DNA of 64,000 bases from Streptomyces canus (GTDB lineage: Bacteria; Actinomycetota; Actinomycetes; Streptomycetales; Streptomycetaceae): contig NZ_JAUSWW010000001.1 of the NCBI RefSeq assembly GCF_030815415.1, forward strand, positions 1,922,001-1,986,000, given 5' to 3'. Position numbers and translations under genes: made by a program. Shown piece after piece: positions 1 to 9,585 of the stretch (position 1 is the stretch's first letter; each line of letters begins with the position of its first letter). Under the pieces are notes generated by a model. It was not told the DNA's origin. It searched no databases and was given only the letters and a program-made list of their open reading frames with translations.

Positions 1-208
1 TCCGCTGTGAGAATTACCGGTCACCCTGCGTGAATTGCGCACGCCTCCCGCCATGCAAAACCCCTGAAAAAGAACGGGAATTACGTGAACATGACGGGCG
101 ACACACGGTCACGGGTATGACGCTCCTCACGTGGCACCTTCACAGCTTCCCTTATTCCAGAGCGAGTTGGAATGAAGGATGATGAAGGCGCCAATTCGGA
201 CAGACAGC
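1..208. other. Intergenic stretch left of the alpha-galactosidase
   Basis: No open reading frame here has Streptomyces-like codon use, and I recognise no gene. The stretch is less GC-rich than its surroundings, as expected of control DNA. A weak hairpin (ATTCCA at 154-159, TGGAAT at 168-173) lies about 35 bp beyond the galactosidase stop and could be part of its terminator. Confidence 0.4.
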
Positions 209-2293
209 TCAGATGCGACGCAGCCGGAGAACTGCCGCATCCAGGTCGCCGCGCAATCCGACGCGAAGTCCGTGATGCAGCAATACGGCACCCCTGTGAA
301 CTTCGCCCGTTTCGAGGCATTCGTACGACGCTGTCGGGTCGAGCCCGCGCAGCCGCAGCGCCGGTACGGGCTCGCCGTAGCTCTGCGCCTGGAGCCAGGC
401 GAGCACGACGGTCTCGTCCCCGAGGACGTACTGGACGGCACTGAGCCCGCCCCGCGGCGGTCGCAGCCGGTGGAGGTCACCGCGCTGCACCACGGGCCGG
501 ATCTCCTTGTAGAGCTCCACCCACTCACCGGCCTCGGCGAGCTCCTCCTCGCTCCACTGCGTGAGGTCGCCGCCGACGCCCAGCACCCCGGCCATGGCGC
601 TGACGAACCGGAAACGCAGCGAGCTGACCCGGCCGTTGAGCATGGCGTTCGGGCTGTCGGTGACCCAGGCGGCCATCACGCGCGCGGGGTGAATCTGGCC
701 GAAACCGTGCTGGATGGCGAGCCGGTCGAGCGGGTCGGTGTTGTCGGAGGTCCACACCTGGTCCGTGCGGCCCATGACACCGAGGTCGATACGGCCGCCC
801 CCGCCCGAGCAGGACTCGAAGGCGACGCCGGGATGGGCGGCCCGCAGCCGGTCCAGCATGGCGTAGTAGGCGCGCACATGGTCGATCCAGAGGCGCTGCG
901 GGTAGGCCTCTCCCGGCCAGCCGGCGTCGGTGAAGCTGCGGTTGAAGTCCCACTTCACATAATCGATCGGGGCGCTGCTCAGGAGTGCGTCGAGATGGCC
1001 CCAGAGGTACTCCTGGACGTCCTCGCGCGCGAGGTTCAGCACGAGCTGATTACGGAACTCCGTCCGCTTTCGTCCCGCTTGGTGCTGCACCCAGTCCGGG
1101 TGCGCCCGGTACAGCTCGCTGTCCGGATTGACCATCTCGGGCTCGACCCAGATGCCGAACTGCATGCCGAGCGCGTGCACGTAGTCGGCGAGGGGCTTCA
1201 GGCCGCCCGGGAAACGGTCGCGGTTGGGCGTCCAGTCGCCGAGGCCGGCGCGGTCGCTGGTGCGGGTGCCGAACCAGCCGTCGTCGACCACGAACAGCTC
1301 GACGCCGATCGCCGCGGCCCGCCGGGCGAGGGTGCCCTGCTGCTCCTCGGAGATGTCGAACTCGGTGGCCTCCCAGGAGTTGAACAGCACCGGCCGGTCC
1401 CGGTCGGCGTCCGGGATGACGTACGCCCGCTGGTACGCGTGCCAGGCCCGGCTCGCCCCGCCGAAGCCGCCGTCGCTCCACAGGCCGGCGAAGACGGGCG
1501 TCGTGAAGGACTCCCCCGCCGCCAGCCGCAGCAGGCCCGACTCGTCGTGTCCGACGCCGCCGGTGATCTGCACGCGCGCGTCGGAGAGCTGGGCCACGGC
1601 GATGCGCCAGGAGCCCGACCAGCCGAGGGCGCAGCCGTAGACCTCGCCGCGCTCCTCGGTGGCGTCCGTGTCCAGCGCCACCCACGGCAGGTACTGGTGC
1701 CCGGTGTGCCCGCGGCGGCTGCCGATGACCCTCTCGCCGTAGGTGAGCGGGGCGCCGGTCAGCCGGGACTCGGCGGCCCAGCGGCCGTGCAGATGGGACA
1801 GCCGCCAGTCCTCGCGGTCGGGCAGGGTCCAGGTGGCGGAGTCGGCGCGCAGGAGCTCCACGGTCTCGGGCCCCTGGTTGTCCAGGGTCACCCAGCGCTC
1901 CACCACATCGCCGCGCATCCGGTAGTGCAGCGTGATCGCCAGTCCTCCGTCACGGAACCGGAGCCGCAGCTCGCCGCCCTCCGTGTCGCCGGAGGTCTCG
2001 TGGGACTCGAAGGTCCACTCGGTGCCGCGTCGCTCGTCGGTGCGCACAGACAGCGCGGGCCGCACGAAACGGGGGCCGCCCTCGACGGGGTACTCCTCGC
2101 GACCGTCGAGCGGGGACTCGAAGCCGCGTTCGGCGGGCAGGGGGCGGGCGGCGAGTTCCTCGGCGTCGGCGAGCTCGATCCTCGGGCCCCAGTGGAGATG
2201 CAACAGGACGTCGTCCCCGGTGAGGTGGACGGCATAACTGCTGGCAGGCCCGGAGAGAAGCCAGGTACGGCCGGTTTCGGAGATCTCCAGCAT
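209..2293 (-). CDS. Alpha-galactosidase, glycoside hydrolase family 36
   Basis: The product is about 694 residues, the size of bacterial GH36 melibiases, which remove alpha-1,6-galactose from melibiose, raffinose and similar sugars. An N-terminal beta-sandwich is followed by a TIM barrel. The barrel carries the family signatures VVDDGWFGTRT, YVKWDFNRSF (Asp nucleophile) and TSDNTDPLDR (acid/base Asp). No signal peptide is seen, so it is probably cytoplasmic. I chose the ATG giving MLEISETGRTW; an upstream in-frame start at 2326 would add 11 unconserved-looking residues. It is transcribed away from the phosphatase gene, with a shared control region at 2294-2463 containing the palindrome GTTGCAAC near 2359. 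Whether that is a sugar-regulator site is inference. Confidence 0.93.
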   Translation of the reverse strand: MLEISETGRTWLLSGPASSYAVHLTGDDVLLHLHWGPRIELADAEELAARPLPAERGFESPLDGREEYPVEGGPRFVRPALSVRTDERRGTEWTFESHETSGDTEGGELRLRFRDGGLAITLHYRMRGDVVERWVTLDNQGPETVELLRADSATWTLPDREDWRLSHLHGRWAAESRLTGAPLTYGERVIGSRRGHTGHQYLPWVALDTDATEERGEVYGCALGWSGSWRIAVAQLSDARVQITGGVGHDESGLLRLAAGESFTTPVFAGLWSDGGFGGASRAWHAYQRAYVIPDADRDRPVLFNSWEATEFDISEEQQGTLARRAAAIGVELFVVDDGWFGTRTSDRAGLGDWTPNRDRFPGGLKPLADYVHALGMQFGIWVEPEMVNPDSELYRAHPDWVQHQAGRKRTEFRNQLVLNLAREDVQEYLWGHLDALLSSAPIDYVKWDFNRSFTDAGWPGEAYPQRLWIDHVRAYYAMLDRLRAAHPGVAFESCSGGGGRIDLGVMGRTDQVWTSDNTDPLDRLAIQHGFGQIHPARVMAAWVTDSPNAMLNGRVSSLRFRFVSAMAGVLGVGGDLTQWSEEELAEAGEWVELYKEIRPVVQRGDLHRLRPPRGGLSAVQYVLGDETVVLAWLQAQSYGEPVPALRLRGLDPTASYECLETGEVHRGAVLLHHGLRVGLRGDLDAAVLRLRRI

Positions 2294-2463
2294 CAAATCC
2301 TCACAGATACAAACAGGTGCGCTCAAGTGCCAACATCATCAAGGGCCGCGAGCCCTGGTTGCAACGCCTGTGGACAACTGATTGCCCCAGGAACCGATGT
2401 CGTATCGTCGAGGAGGTGCCCGCTGACGAGCCGTGGCGGCGGGACCGGCTGGGAGGAGCCCCC

Positions 2464-3261
2464 GTGACGCAGCAGATCCCGTCGACCGAGCCCGAGCTGA
2501 CCGGAGTCCGCAACTTCCGGGATGTCGGCGGTCTGCCGACGGTGGACGGACGGCGGGTGCGGTACGGGGTGCTGTTCCGCAGCGGTCACCTGGCACACGC
2601 GACCGACGAGGACGCCGCGTTCCTCTCCTCCCTGGGGCTGCACACGATCTTCGACTTCCGCAACGCGTCGGACCAGAAGCTGGAGGGCCCCGACGTCGAG
2701 CTGCCGGGCGTGCGCAATGTGAACCTCCCGCTGAGCGACCCGGCGGACGGCTCGGAGTTCTGGAAGATGGTCCGGGACGGCGAGATCGAGCAGCTGCGCG
2801 AGATCCTCGGCGACGACAAGGCGGCGAACCGGATGATCGCCTCGTACCGGAAGATCGTGAAGGAGCGCACCGCCGAGCACTCCCGCGTCCTGCACTCCCT
2901 CGCCGAGGAGAGCGTCCCCGCGCTGATGCACTGCGCGGCGGGCAAGGACCGTGCGGGCCTGTCCATCGCCGTGACGCTGCTCGCCCTCGGCGTGGAGCGG
3001 GAGGCGATCGTCGCGGACTACCTGGAGTCGAACGCCAAGCACCGCCGCTACAAGGTGCACCGCAGCAGCAAGTCCGTCGCCGCCTACTCCCCCGAGGTGA
3101 TGGAGCTGCTCGGCCCGCTCTTCGACGCGCGCGCCGAGTATCTCCAGGCCGCGTTCGAGACGATCGAGGAGACCTGGGGCAGCGTCGACACCTACCTGGA
3201 GCAGGGGCTCGGCCTGACCCCGCAGCTCAGGGACCGGCTGCGCGAGCGGCTCCTCGACTGA
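2464..3261 (+). CDS. Tyrosine-protein phosphatase (Y_phosphatase3 / IphP type)
   Basis: The 265-residue protein starts at a GTG preceded by GGGAGGAG. The family opening TGVRNFRDVGGLP and the P-loop HCAAGKDRAG, with catalytic Cys and Arg, place it among atypical dual-specificity or tyrosine phosphatases such as IphP and Mycobacterium PtpB. The loop Lys-Asp matches the PtpB-like group, some of which also hydrolyse phosphoinositides; substrate preference cannot be judged here. There is no signal peptide. It is divergent from the galactosidase and ends 15 bp before the convergent DUF6126-like gene. A loose promoter (TTGCCC at 2382, TATCGT at 2403, 15-bp spacer) lies upstream. Confidence 0.9.
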   Translation: MTQQIPSTEPELTGVRNFRDVGGLPTVDGRRVRYGVLFRSGHLAHATDEDAAFLSSLGLHTIFDFRNASDQKLEGPDVELPGVRNVNLPLSDPADGSEFWKMVRDGEIEQLREILGDDKAANRMIASYRKIVKERTAEHSRVLHSLAEESVPALMHCAAGKDRAGLSIAVTLLALGVEREAIVADYLESNAKHRRYKVHRSSKSVAAYSPEVMELLGPLFDARAEYLQAAFETIEETWGSVDTYLEQGLGLTPQLRDRLRERLLD

Positions 3262-3276
3262 GAGCCGCCGCCGGGT

Positions 3277-3399
3277 CTACTGCTGGGCTCCGAGCTCGAA
3301 CAGCAGGTAGATGAAGGCCGCGAAGAGGTGCCCCACCGCGATGTAGATGATCAGCCGCACCCAGATACCGCGCGGGAACCGCTCCTCCATGTCCTTCAT
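3277..3399 (-). CDS. Small membrane protein, DUF6126-like (40 aa)
   Basis: A 40-residue protein starts at ATG 3399 behind GGAGAG. It has a charged N-terminus (KDMEERFPRG), then one hydrophobic helix of about 25 residues (WVRLIIYIAVGHLFAAFIYL), so a single-pass membrane protein is expected. It resembles the short DUF6126 proteins that follow XRE-cupin regulators in Streptomyces. I recall the same pair (SCO6770/SCO6771) beside the hopanoid genes of S. coelicolor. Its start overlaps the stop of the regulator remnant by 4 bases (ATGA), so translation was once coupled. With the regulator broken, whether it is still made is uncertain. Function unknown. Confidence 0.75.
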   Translation of the reverse strand: MKDMEERFPRGIWVRLIIYIAVGHLFAAFIYLLFELGAQQ

Positions 3400-3963
3400 G
3401 ACGTCTCTCCAGGGGTGGGGCCCAGGCACAGCGTGGCCGTGGGGCTCTGCAGCAGGGTGTGGACGAAGAGCAGCTCGACCCCGTCGGGATCCTGGGCCGC
3501 GATGCGGTGCGGGGTCAGCGAGTCGAAGTGCGCGCTGTCGCCCGGGGGCGGATGCGCGGTGCATTGAGTGCCCGAGGGGACGCGGAGGCAGTGCTGCGCA
3601 GCGCGTCCCCGTCGGCAACTGTCTCATCGGCTCCGAGACGGTCGTACCTTGAAGTTCTCTCCCTGGGCGGGCCTGGGAGACTCCCCTGGATCGCTCCGGG
3701 GAGTTTGACAGGTCACGCCCGTCCGGCGACGACCCTTCCGGCCGCCGGAGCAAGTCAGTGACTCGCTCGGGTTGTTGGAGCTTGGTTATCACCCCAACGG
3801 AGCACTGAGCGTACCAGGCGCACTACGAAGCGTGAGTCGCCGGCGGCAGCCCGGCGGCACGGGCCGCGGCCTCCAGGGTGAGGGAGGCGCGGCGCCGCAG
3901 CGCGCGGAGCTGCGGCGCGACGACGGTGAGGGCGTCGGCCGGCTCGGGTTCCGGAGAGCTCAT
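3396..3963 (-). pseudogene. Broken XRE-family regulator with cupin domain (middle replaced)
   Basis: Two pieces of one regulator lie in the right order on the minus strand. At 3963-3829 an ATG with an SD-like GGAG opens MSSPEPEPADALTVVAP, then an HTH start (LRALRRRASLTLEAAARAAG), and stops at TAG after 44 codons. At about 3560-3396 is a cupin C-terminus (GDSAHFDSLTPHRI, DGVELLFVHTLL). The roughly 270 bp between them encode neither the rest of the HTH nor the first half of the cupin in any frame, and contain a hairpin near 3679-3702 (CTCCCC...GGGGAG). Start-to-stop distance is close to a normal gene (about 189 codons), so the middle appears replaced rather than simply lost. The regulator is probably non-functional. 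Confidence 0.75.
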
Positions 3964-3980
3964 GTCTCCATTCAGCCGGA

Positions 3981-4021
3981 GGTTTGCCTTCAGGGCAATT
4001 TTCTTGCCTCAGAGGCAAACC
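3981..4021. promoter_or_regulatory. Twin palindromic operator upstream of the XRE-cupin gene
   Basis: Two palindromes sit 20 bp apart, two helical turns: TTGCCTTCAGGGCAA at 3984-3998 and TTGCCTCAGAGGCAA at 4004-4018. They are framed by GGTTTGCCT and AGGCAAACC at 3981 and 4013. They lie just upstream of the regulator start (3963) and 8 bp beyond the aminotransferase stop. This is the layout expected for an autoregulatory operator bound by two dimers. That the XRE-cupin protein binds it is inference. Confidence 0.6.
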
Positions 4022-4028
4022 ACTCCGA

Positions 4029-5414
4029 CTACCGGTTGGCCACCGCCTGCTTGACCAGGGTCTTCCCGAAGTCCCACATCAGCCCGCCCCCGCCGTGCGC
4101 GTCGTCCATGATGTCCGTGAAGGCGTCGACGAACCGGTCCACCTCCCGCTCCCCGACGGTCAGCGGCGGGATCAGCTTGATGACCTCCAGATGGTCGCCG
4201 GAGACCTGGGTGAGGATCCGGTGCCGCTGGAGCAGCGGTACGACGACCATCTGCGCGAACAGCCCCTTGCGGGCGGCCTGGAGCATGGTCCAACGACTGC
4301 GCAGACCCAGGGACTTGGGCCGGCCGAACTCGATACCGACCATCAGGCCCCGGCCGCGGACATCGGCGAGCAGCTCGTACTTGTCGACCAGTGCCGCGAG
4401 CCGGTTCTTGAGCAGCTCGCCGGTGGCGCGGGCGTTCGCGGTGATCTGCTCGTTCTCCATGACGGACAGCACGGCCAGCCCGGCCGCCATGGCCTGCGCG
4501 TTGGACCCGAAGCTCGCCGAGTGGACCAGGACACGGTCGATCGACGAGAAGACCTTCTTGAAGATCCAGTCCTTGCCGAGCGTGGCGCCGACCGGCACAT
4601 AACCGCCGGAGAGCGCCTTGGCCACGCACACCAGGTCCGGCTCGACGCCGTCCTCGTGCTGGTAGGCGTAGAAGTCGCCGGTCCGCCCGAGCCCCGTCTG
4701 CACCTCGTCCGCGATGAGCAGCGCCTTGTGCCGGTGCAGCAGTTCCTGGGCGGCGCGCAGATAGCCGGGCGGGGGCTCGAGGACGCCCTTGCCCTGGATG
4801 GGCTCGACGATCAGGGCGGCGACATCGCCCTTCTTCAACTCCCTTGCCAGGGCGTCGAGATCGCCGAGGGGTACGGCCGTGTCGGGCAGCAGCGGGGCGA
4901 AGCCGTCACGGAAGCCGTCCTCGCCGTTGACCGACAGCGAGCCCGTGGTGAGCCCGTGGAAGGCGTGGTCGCAGTACAGGATCCGCGGCTTGCCGGTGGC
5001 CCGCCGGGCGAACTTCAGCGCGGTCTCCACCGCCTCCGTACCGCTGTTCCCGAAGAACACCCGGTCCAGGTGCGGGCTGTGCGCGAGAAGCTTCTCGGCC
5101 AGCAGCCCGGGCAGCGGCTGGCAGTCGAAGCGGGTGAGATCGGCGAGCCCGGCGTCGAGGACGTCGTGCAGCGCCTTGCGGACGACGGGGTGATGACGGC
5201 CCAGGCCCATCACGCCGAACCCGGCGAGCATGTCCAGGTAGTCGTTGCCGTCCGCGTCCCAGAAGTACGCGCCCTCGGCCCGCTCGTAGACCTTGTCGAA
5301 GCCGATGGTGTGCAGCATGCGCGGGAGCTGGTGGTTCAGGTACTTCGTGTGCAGCTCGTAGCGCTCGGCTCCGCGCTCGGCGAGGAGTCTGCCGAGGTCG
5401 AACTCCGTGGTCAT
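4029..5414 (-). CDS. Class III PLP-dependent aminotransferase of the hopanoid operon (HpnO-like)
   Basis: A 461-residue fold-type I class III aminotransferase. Visible are [19 protein letters not shown] (phosphate loop), [14 protein letters not shown] (PLP-contacting Asp) and [15 protein letters not shown] (Schiff-base Lys). It is the last gene of the hopanoid operon; its ATG overlaps the dxs stop by 4 bases. In hopanoid producers, a class III enzyme called HpnO is thought to aminate the ribosylhopane-derived aldehyde to aminobacteriohopanetriol, so this is the likely role. Context supports that assignment more than any diagnostic residue, and other omega-amino substrates remain possible. Confidence 0.85.
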   Translation of the reverse strand: MTTEFDLGRLLAERGAERYELHTKYLNHQLPRMLHTIGFDKVYERAEGAYFWDADGNDYLDMLAGFGVMGLGRHHPVVRKALHDVLDAGLADLTRFDCQPLPGLLAEKLLAHSPHLDRVFFGNSGTEAVETALKFARRATGKPRILYCDHAFHGLTTGSLSVNGEDGFRDGFAPLLPDTAVPLGDLDALARELKKGDVAALIVEPIQGKGVLEPPPGYLRAAQELLHRHKALLIADEVQTGLGRTGDFYAYQHEDGVEPDLVCVAKALSGGYVPVGATLGKDWIFKKVFSSIDRVLVHSASFGSNAQAMAAGLAVLSVMENEQITANARATGELLKNRLAALVDKYELLADVRGRGLMVGIEFGRPKSLGLRSRWTMLQAARKGLFAQMVVVPLLQRHRILTQVSGDHLEVIKLIPPLTVGEREVDRFVDAFTDIMDDAHGGGGLMWDFGKTLVKQAVANR

Positions 5415-7369
5415 TCAGCCTTCTCCCTGACAGGGCCGCCGGTCTGCCCGCCGACGGCCGACGTTCCCTCGGCCTCCTTGGCGGCCAGCGTCTCCTCGGC
5501 CTCCTTGACCGCCAGACTCGCGCTGATCCGTCCGGCGACCTCCACCGGCGTGAGCCCGATGTCGGCGAGCACCTCACCGCGCTTGGCGTGCGCGAGGAAC
5601 TGCTCCGGAATCCCGAACCGCCGCACCGGTATGTCGACTTCGGCGTCGCCCAGCGCGAGGGCCACCGCGGAACCGACCCCGGCGGCACGGCTGTTGTCCT
5701 CGACGACGGCGACCAACCGGTGCTCGGCGGCGAGGCCGGGCAGCGCCGGGTCGACGGGCTTGATCCAGCGGGGGTCCACGACCGTGCAGTCGATACCTCG
5801 GGCCTCAAGCAGCTCGGCGGCCTGGAGGCAGACGGGCGCCATCACACCGACGGCCACCAGCAGCACCTCGGGCCGCTCCCCTCGGTGCAGCACGTCCATG
5901 CCGCCCACGCGGTCCACCGCGGGGATCCGCGGGCCCACCGACTCCTTGGGGAAGCGGACGAGCGTCGGCGCGTCGTCCACCGCCACGGCCTCCCTGAGCT
6001 GCGAGCGGAGCTGGTCCGCGTCCCGGGGGGCGGCGATCCGCAGGCCGGGGACGACCTGGAGTATCGACAGGTCCCACATGCCGTTGTGCGAGGCCCCGTC
6101 CACACCCGTGACACCGGCCCGGTCCAGCACGAACGTCACTCCGCAGCGGTGCAGCGCGACGTCCATCAGGAGCTGGTCGAAGGCACGGTTGAGGAAGGTC
6201 GCGTACACGGCGACCACAGGATGCAGCCCGCCGGTCGCGAGCCCGGCCGCTGACACCGCCGCGTGCTGCTCGGCGATGCCGACGTCCCACACCCGGTCCG
6301 GGAACCGCGCCGCGAACTTCCCGAGCCCCACCGGGTGCAGCATGGCCGCCGTGATGGCCACGACGTCCTCGCGCTCCTCCCCGATCGCGAGGATCTCGTC
6401 CCCGAACACCGAGGTCCAGGAAGGCCCGTTGGAAGGCGCGAGCGGCTCGCAGGTGAGCGGGTCCATCACACCGACGGTGTGGAAGTGGTCCTCCTCGTGG
6501 GCGAGGGCGGGCTCGTAACCGCGCCCCTTCTCCGTCAGGCAGTGGACGAGGACCGGCCCGTGGAAGCGTTTCGCGCGCCGCAGCGCCGACTCCACGGCCC
6601 CGATGTCATGCCCGTCGATCGGGCCGACGTACTTCAGCCCGAGGTCCTCGAACATGCCCTGCGGAGCGAAGGCGTCCTTGAAGCCCTTCTTCGCACCGTG
6701 CAGCGACTCGTAGACCGTGTTGCCCACGACCGGGGTCCGCAGCAGTACGTCCTTCCCCCAGGCCAGGACCTTCTCGTAGCCGTCGGTGGTCCGCAGCGTC
6801 GCGAGATGGTTCGCGAGACCGCCGATGGTCGGCGAGTACGACCGCTCGTTGTCGTTGACGACGATGATCAGCGGCCGGTCCTTGGCGGCCGCGATGTTGT
6901 TCAGCGCCTCCCAGGCCATGCCGCCGGTGAGCGCTCCGTCGCCGATGACCGCGACCACATGCCCCTTGTCGCCCTGCACCTGGCAGGCCTTGGCCAGCCC
7001 GTCTGCCCAGCCGAGCGCGGTGGAGGCGTGGCTGTTCTCCACGATGTCGTGCTCGGACTCCTCACGCGAGGGGTAGCCGGACAGACCGCCCTTGCCGCGC
7101 AGCTTCGAGAAGTCCTGACGTCCCGTCAGAATCTTGTGCACATAGCTCTGATGACCGGTGTCCCACACAAGGCGGTCCACCGGCGACTCGAAGACCCGGT
7201 GGAGCGCGATGGAGAGTTCCACCACCCCCAGATTGGGCCCGAGGTGTCCTCCGGTCCTGGCCACGGAGTGGACCAGGAACTCCCTTATCTCTTCGGACAG
7301 TTCACCGAGTTCCGCCTCGGACAGCGCCTTCAGGTCACGTGGTCCCCGGATGTTCTCCAGAATCGTCAC
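5411..7369 (-). CDS. dxs: 1-deoxy-D-xylulose-5-phosphate synthase
   Basis: The 652-residue product starts at GTG 7369 ([13 protein letters not shown]) and has normal DXS length. It condenses pyruvate and glyceraldehyde 3-phosphate to DXP, the first MEP-pathway step. Signatures: [18 protein letters not shown] (His in the active site), [32 protein letters not shown] (thiamine diphosphate GDG motif) and the transketolase C-terminal part with [18 protein letters not shown]. The C-terminus has an Ala/Glu-rich tail ([14 protein letters not shown]). It lies 26 bp after ispG and overlaps the aminotransferase start. As Streptomyces usually has another dxs elsewhere, this is probably a dedicated copy feeding hopanoid synthesis. 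Confidence 0.96.
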   Translation of the reverse strand: MTILENIRGPRDLKALSEAELGELSEEIREFLVHSVARTGGHLGPNLGVVELSIALHRVFESPVDRLVWDTGHQSYVHKILTGRQDFSKLRGKGGLSGYPSREESEHDIVENSHASTALGWADGLAKACQVQGDKGHVVAVIGDGALTGGMAWEALNNIAAAKDRPLIIVVNDNERSYSPTIGGLANHLATLRTTDGYEKVLAWGKDVLLRTPVVGNTVYESLHGAKKGFKDAFAPQGMFEDLGLKYVGPIDGHDIGAVESALRRAKRFHGPVLVHCLTEKGRGYEPALAHEEDHFHTVGVMDPLTCEPLAPSNGPSWTSVFGDEILAIGEEREDVVAITAAMLHPVGLGKFAARFPDRVWDVGIAEQHAAVSAAGLATGGLHPVVAVYATFLNRAFDQLLMDVALHRCGVTFVLDRAGVTGVDGASHNGMWDLSILQVVPGLRIAAPRDADQLRSQLREAVAVDDAPTLVRFPKESVGPRIPAVDRVGGMDVLHRGERPEVLLVAVGVMAPVCLQAAELLEARGIDCTVVDPRWIKPVDPALPGLAAEHRLVAVVEDNSRAAGVGSAVALALGDAEVDIPVRRFGIPEQFLAHAKRGEVLADIGLTPVEVAGRISASLAVKEAEETLAAKEAEGTSAVGGQTGGPVREKAE

Positions 7370-7395
7370 GTCGGGCCCCCTTCGGTCCGTGCTGT

Positions 7396-8553
7396 TCAAC
7401 TCACGGTGACGGCCGGCTCCCCCGACGCGACGCCGTCCTGCTCCATCTGTTCGGCGATCTTCATCGCCTCCTCGATGAGGGTCTCCACGATCTTCGACTC
7501 GGGGACGGTCTTGATGACCTCGCCCTTGACGAAGATCTGTCCCTTGCCGTTGCCGGAGGCGACCCCGAGGTCCGCCTCCCGCGCCTCGCCGGGACCGTTG
7601 ACCACACATCCCATCACCGCGACCCGCAGGGGCACTTCCATGCCCTCCAGGCCCGCCGTGACCTCGTCGGCCAGCTTGTAGACGTCGACCTGGGCGCGCC
7701 CGCAGGACGGACACGACACGATCTCCAGGCGCCGCTGCCTGAGGCCCAGCGACTCCAGGATCTGGATGCCGACCTTGACCTCCTCGGCGGGCGGCGCGGA
7801 CAGCGAGACCCTGATCGTGTCGCCGATGCCCCTGCTGAGGAGCGCCCCGAAGGCCACCGCCGACTTGATCGTGCCCTGAAAGGCGGGACCGGCTTCCGTG
7901 ACCCCCAGGTGCAACGGGTAGTCGCACTGCTCGGCGAGCAGCCGGTAGGCGTTGACCATGACCACGGGGTCGTTGTGCTTGACCGAGATCTTGATGTCCC
8001 TGAAGCCGTGCTCCTCGAACAACGACGCCTCCCACAGCGCCGATTCGACGAGCGCCTCCGGTGTCGCCTTCCCGTACTTCTGCAGGAGCCTGCGGTCCAG
8101 CGACCCGGCGTTGACGCCGATCCGGATCGGCGTGCCGTGGTCCGCGGCGGCCCGGGCGATCTCCTTGACCTTGTCGTCGAACTGCTTGATGTTGCCGGGA
8201 TTGACGCGTACGGCCGCACAGCCGGCCTCGATCGCCGAGAACACGTACTTGGGCTGGAAGTGGATGTCCGCGATCACCGGGATCTGCGACTTGCGGGCGA
8301 TGGTCGCGAGGGCGTCCGCGTCGTCCTGCGTGGGGCAGGCGACGCGGACGATCTGGCAGCCGGACGCGGTGAGTTCCGCGATCTGCTGGAGAGTGGCGCC
8401 GATGTCGGACGTACGGGTCGTCGTCATCGACTGCACCGACACCGGCGCCCCGCCCCCGACCGCCACCGGCCCGACCTGGATCTGCCGCGACACGCGCCGC
8501 TCGGCGATCGGCCGGACCGGTACCTCGGGGAGGCCCAAGGAGACGGCGGTCAT
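7396..8553 (-). CDS. ispG: 4-hydroxy-3-methylbut-2-en-1-yl diphosphate synthase
   Basis: A 385-residue IspG (GcpE) that reductively opens methylerythritol cyclodiphosphate to HMBPP, the penultimate MEP step. It begins with a TIM barrel ([19 protein letters not shown]) and ends with the iron-sulfur domain: [14 protein letters not shown] holds two cluster Cys and CVVNGPGEA the third, while the Glu in GPGEA fits the fourth ligand. It starts 4 bp after the hpnH stop, so the two are co-transcribed. Like dxs, it appears to be the operon's own copy. Confidence 0.96.
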   Translation of the reverse strand: MTAVSLGLPEVPVRPIAERRVSRQIQVGPVAVGGGAPVSVQSMTTTRTSDIGATLQQIAELTASGCQIVRVACPTQDDADALATIARKSQIPVIADIHFQPKYVFSAIEAGCAAVRVNPGNIKQFDDKVKEIARAAADHGTPIRIGVNAGSLDRRLLQKYGKATPEALVESALWEASLFEEHGFRDIKISVKHNDPVVMVNAYRLLAEQCDYPLHLGVTEAGPAFQGTIKSAVAFGALLSRGIGDTIRVSLSAPPAEEVKVGIQILESLGLRQRRLEIVSCPSCGRAQVDVYKLADEVTAGLEGMEVPLRVAVMGCVVNGPGEAREADLGVASGNGKGQIFVKGEVIKTVPESKIVETLIEEAMKIAEQMEQDGVASGEPAVTVS

Positions 8554-8557
8554 GTCC

Positions 8558-9580
8558 TCACTCCCGGTTTCCGGAGACCGTCTCGCGCATCGCGCGCAGC
8601 GACTCCTTCAGCGAACCCATGGTGGCGAGGACGGCGGTGGGCTCGTAGCCGCAGTGCGCCATGCAGTTGGCGCAGCGCGGGTCCTTGCCGCGGCCGTACT
8701 TGTCCCAGTCGGTCTCCTCGATGAGTTCGCGGTACGTCGGCACGTACCCGTCGCTCATCAGGTAGCAGGGGCGCTGCCAGCCGAACAGCGAGTAGTTCGG
8801 GATCGCCCACGCCGTGCACGGGAAGTCGACCTTGCCCTCCAGGAAGTCGAGGAACAGGGGTGAGTGGTTGAGCCGCCACTTCTTGCGGTTGCCGCCCGCG
8901 AAAGCCTTCTTGAAGAGCTCGCGGGTCTGCTCCACGCCCAGGAAGTGCTCCTGGTCGGGCGCCTTCTCGTAGGCGTAGGCGGGCGAGATCATCATCTCGT
9001 CGACGTGCAGGTCGTCGTTGAGGTAGTTGAGCACCTCGATGACGGTCTGCGGGGTGTCCGTGTTGAAGAAGGTCGAGTTGGTGGTGACCCGGAAGCCGCG
9101 CTTCTTGGCCTCCTTGATCGCCTCGACGGCTTCGTCGAACACGCCCTCCTTCGCCACCGACTCGTCGTGCCGCTCACGCAGCCCGTCGATGTGCACGGCG
9201 AAGGCGAAATAGGGCGAGGGCGTGAACTTGTCCATCTTCTTGCGCAGCAGCATGGCGTTGGTGCAGAGGAAGACGTACTTCTTCTTCGCCACCAACTGCC
9301 GCACGATCTCATCGATCTGAGGGTGCATCAGCGGCTCACCGCCGGCGATGGACACCATCGGCGCACCGGACTCCAGCACCGCCCCGACGGCCTGCGCCAC
9401 CGGCATGCGCTGCTTGAGCACACCCGCCGGGTGCTGGATCTTGCCGCAGCCCTCGCACGCGAGGTTGCACGCGAAGAGGGGTTCCAGCTCCACGATCAGC
9501 GGGAACTTGTCCCGCTTGCGGAGCTTCTGTTCGGCCAAGTATGTAGCGACCTTGATGGACTGACGCAGCGGCATGGCCAT
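8558..9580 (-). CDS. hpnH: Adenosylhopane synthase, radical SAM
   Basis: I set the start at ATG 9580 ([18 protein letters not shown]), preceded by GGAGGTGAG, giving 340 residues as in known HpnH. The radical SAM cluster motif CNLACEGC lies at about residue 42-49, and [11 protein letters not shown] supplies the SAM-binding GGEP. A C-terminal Cys-containing stretch ([14 protein letters not shown]) resembles the family tail. HpnH joins the 5'-deoxyadenosyl radical to diploptene to form adenosylhopane, the first side-chain step. It lies 5 bp after hpnG. Confidence 0.95.
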   Translation of the reverse strand: MAMPLRQSIKVATYLAEQKLRKRDKFPLIVELEPLFACNLACEGCGKIQHPAGVLKQRMPVAQAVGAVLESGAPMVSIAGGEPLMHPQIDEIVRQLVAKKKYVFLCTNAMLLRKKMDKFTPSPYFAFAVHIDGLRERHDESVAKEGVFDEAVEAIKEAKKRGFRVTTNSTFFNTDTPQTVIEVLNYLNDDLHVDEMMISPAYAYEKAPDQEHFLGVEQTRELFKKAFAGGNRKKWRLNHSPLFLDFLEGKVDFPCTAWAIPNYSLFGWQRPCYLMSDGYVPTYRELIEETDWDKYGRGKDPRCANCMAHCGYEPTAVLATMGSLKESLRAMRETVSGNRE

Positions 9581-9585
9581 CTGGC

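Noticed and set aside
179..2467. A 762-codon plus-strand frame opposite the alpha-galactosidase
   Set aside because: It is antisense to a gene with clear GH36 motifs and arises from third-position GC bias; its composition is not that of a real protein. The same holds for other long antisense frames (3984-6518, 6263-7681, 9860-12334, 20640-21728, 42126-44105, 57800-60076).
3989..4003. Shared 15-mer (CTTCAGGGCAATTTT) with the YjbR pseudogene start near 63655
   Set aside because: A few matches of this length are expected by chance in 64 kb, one copy lies in an operator and the other in coding sequence; no longer similarity surrounds them.
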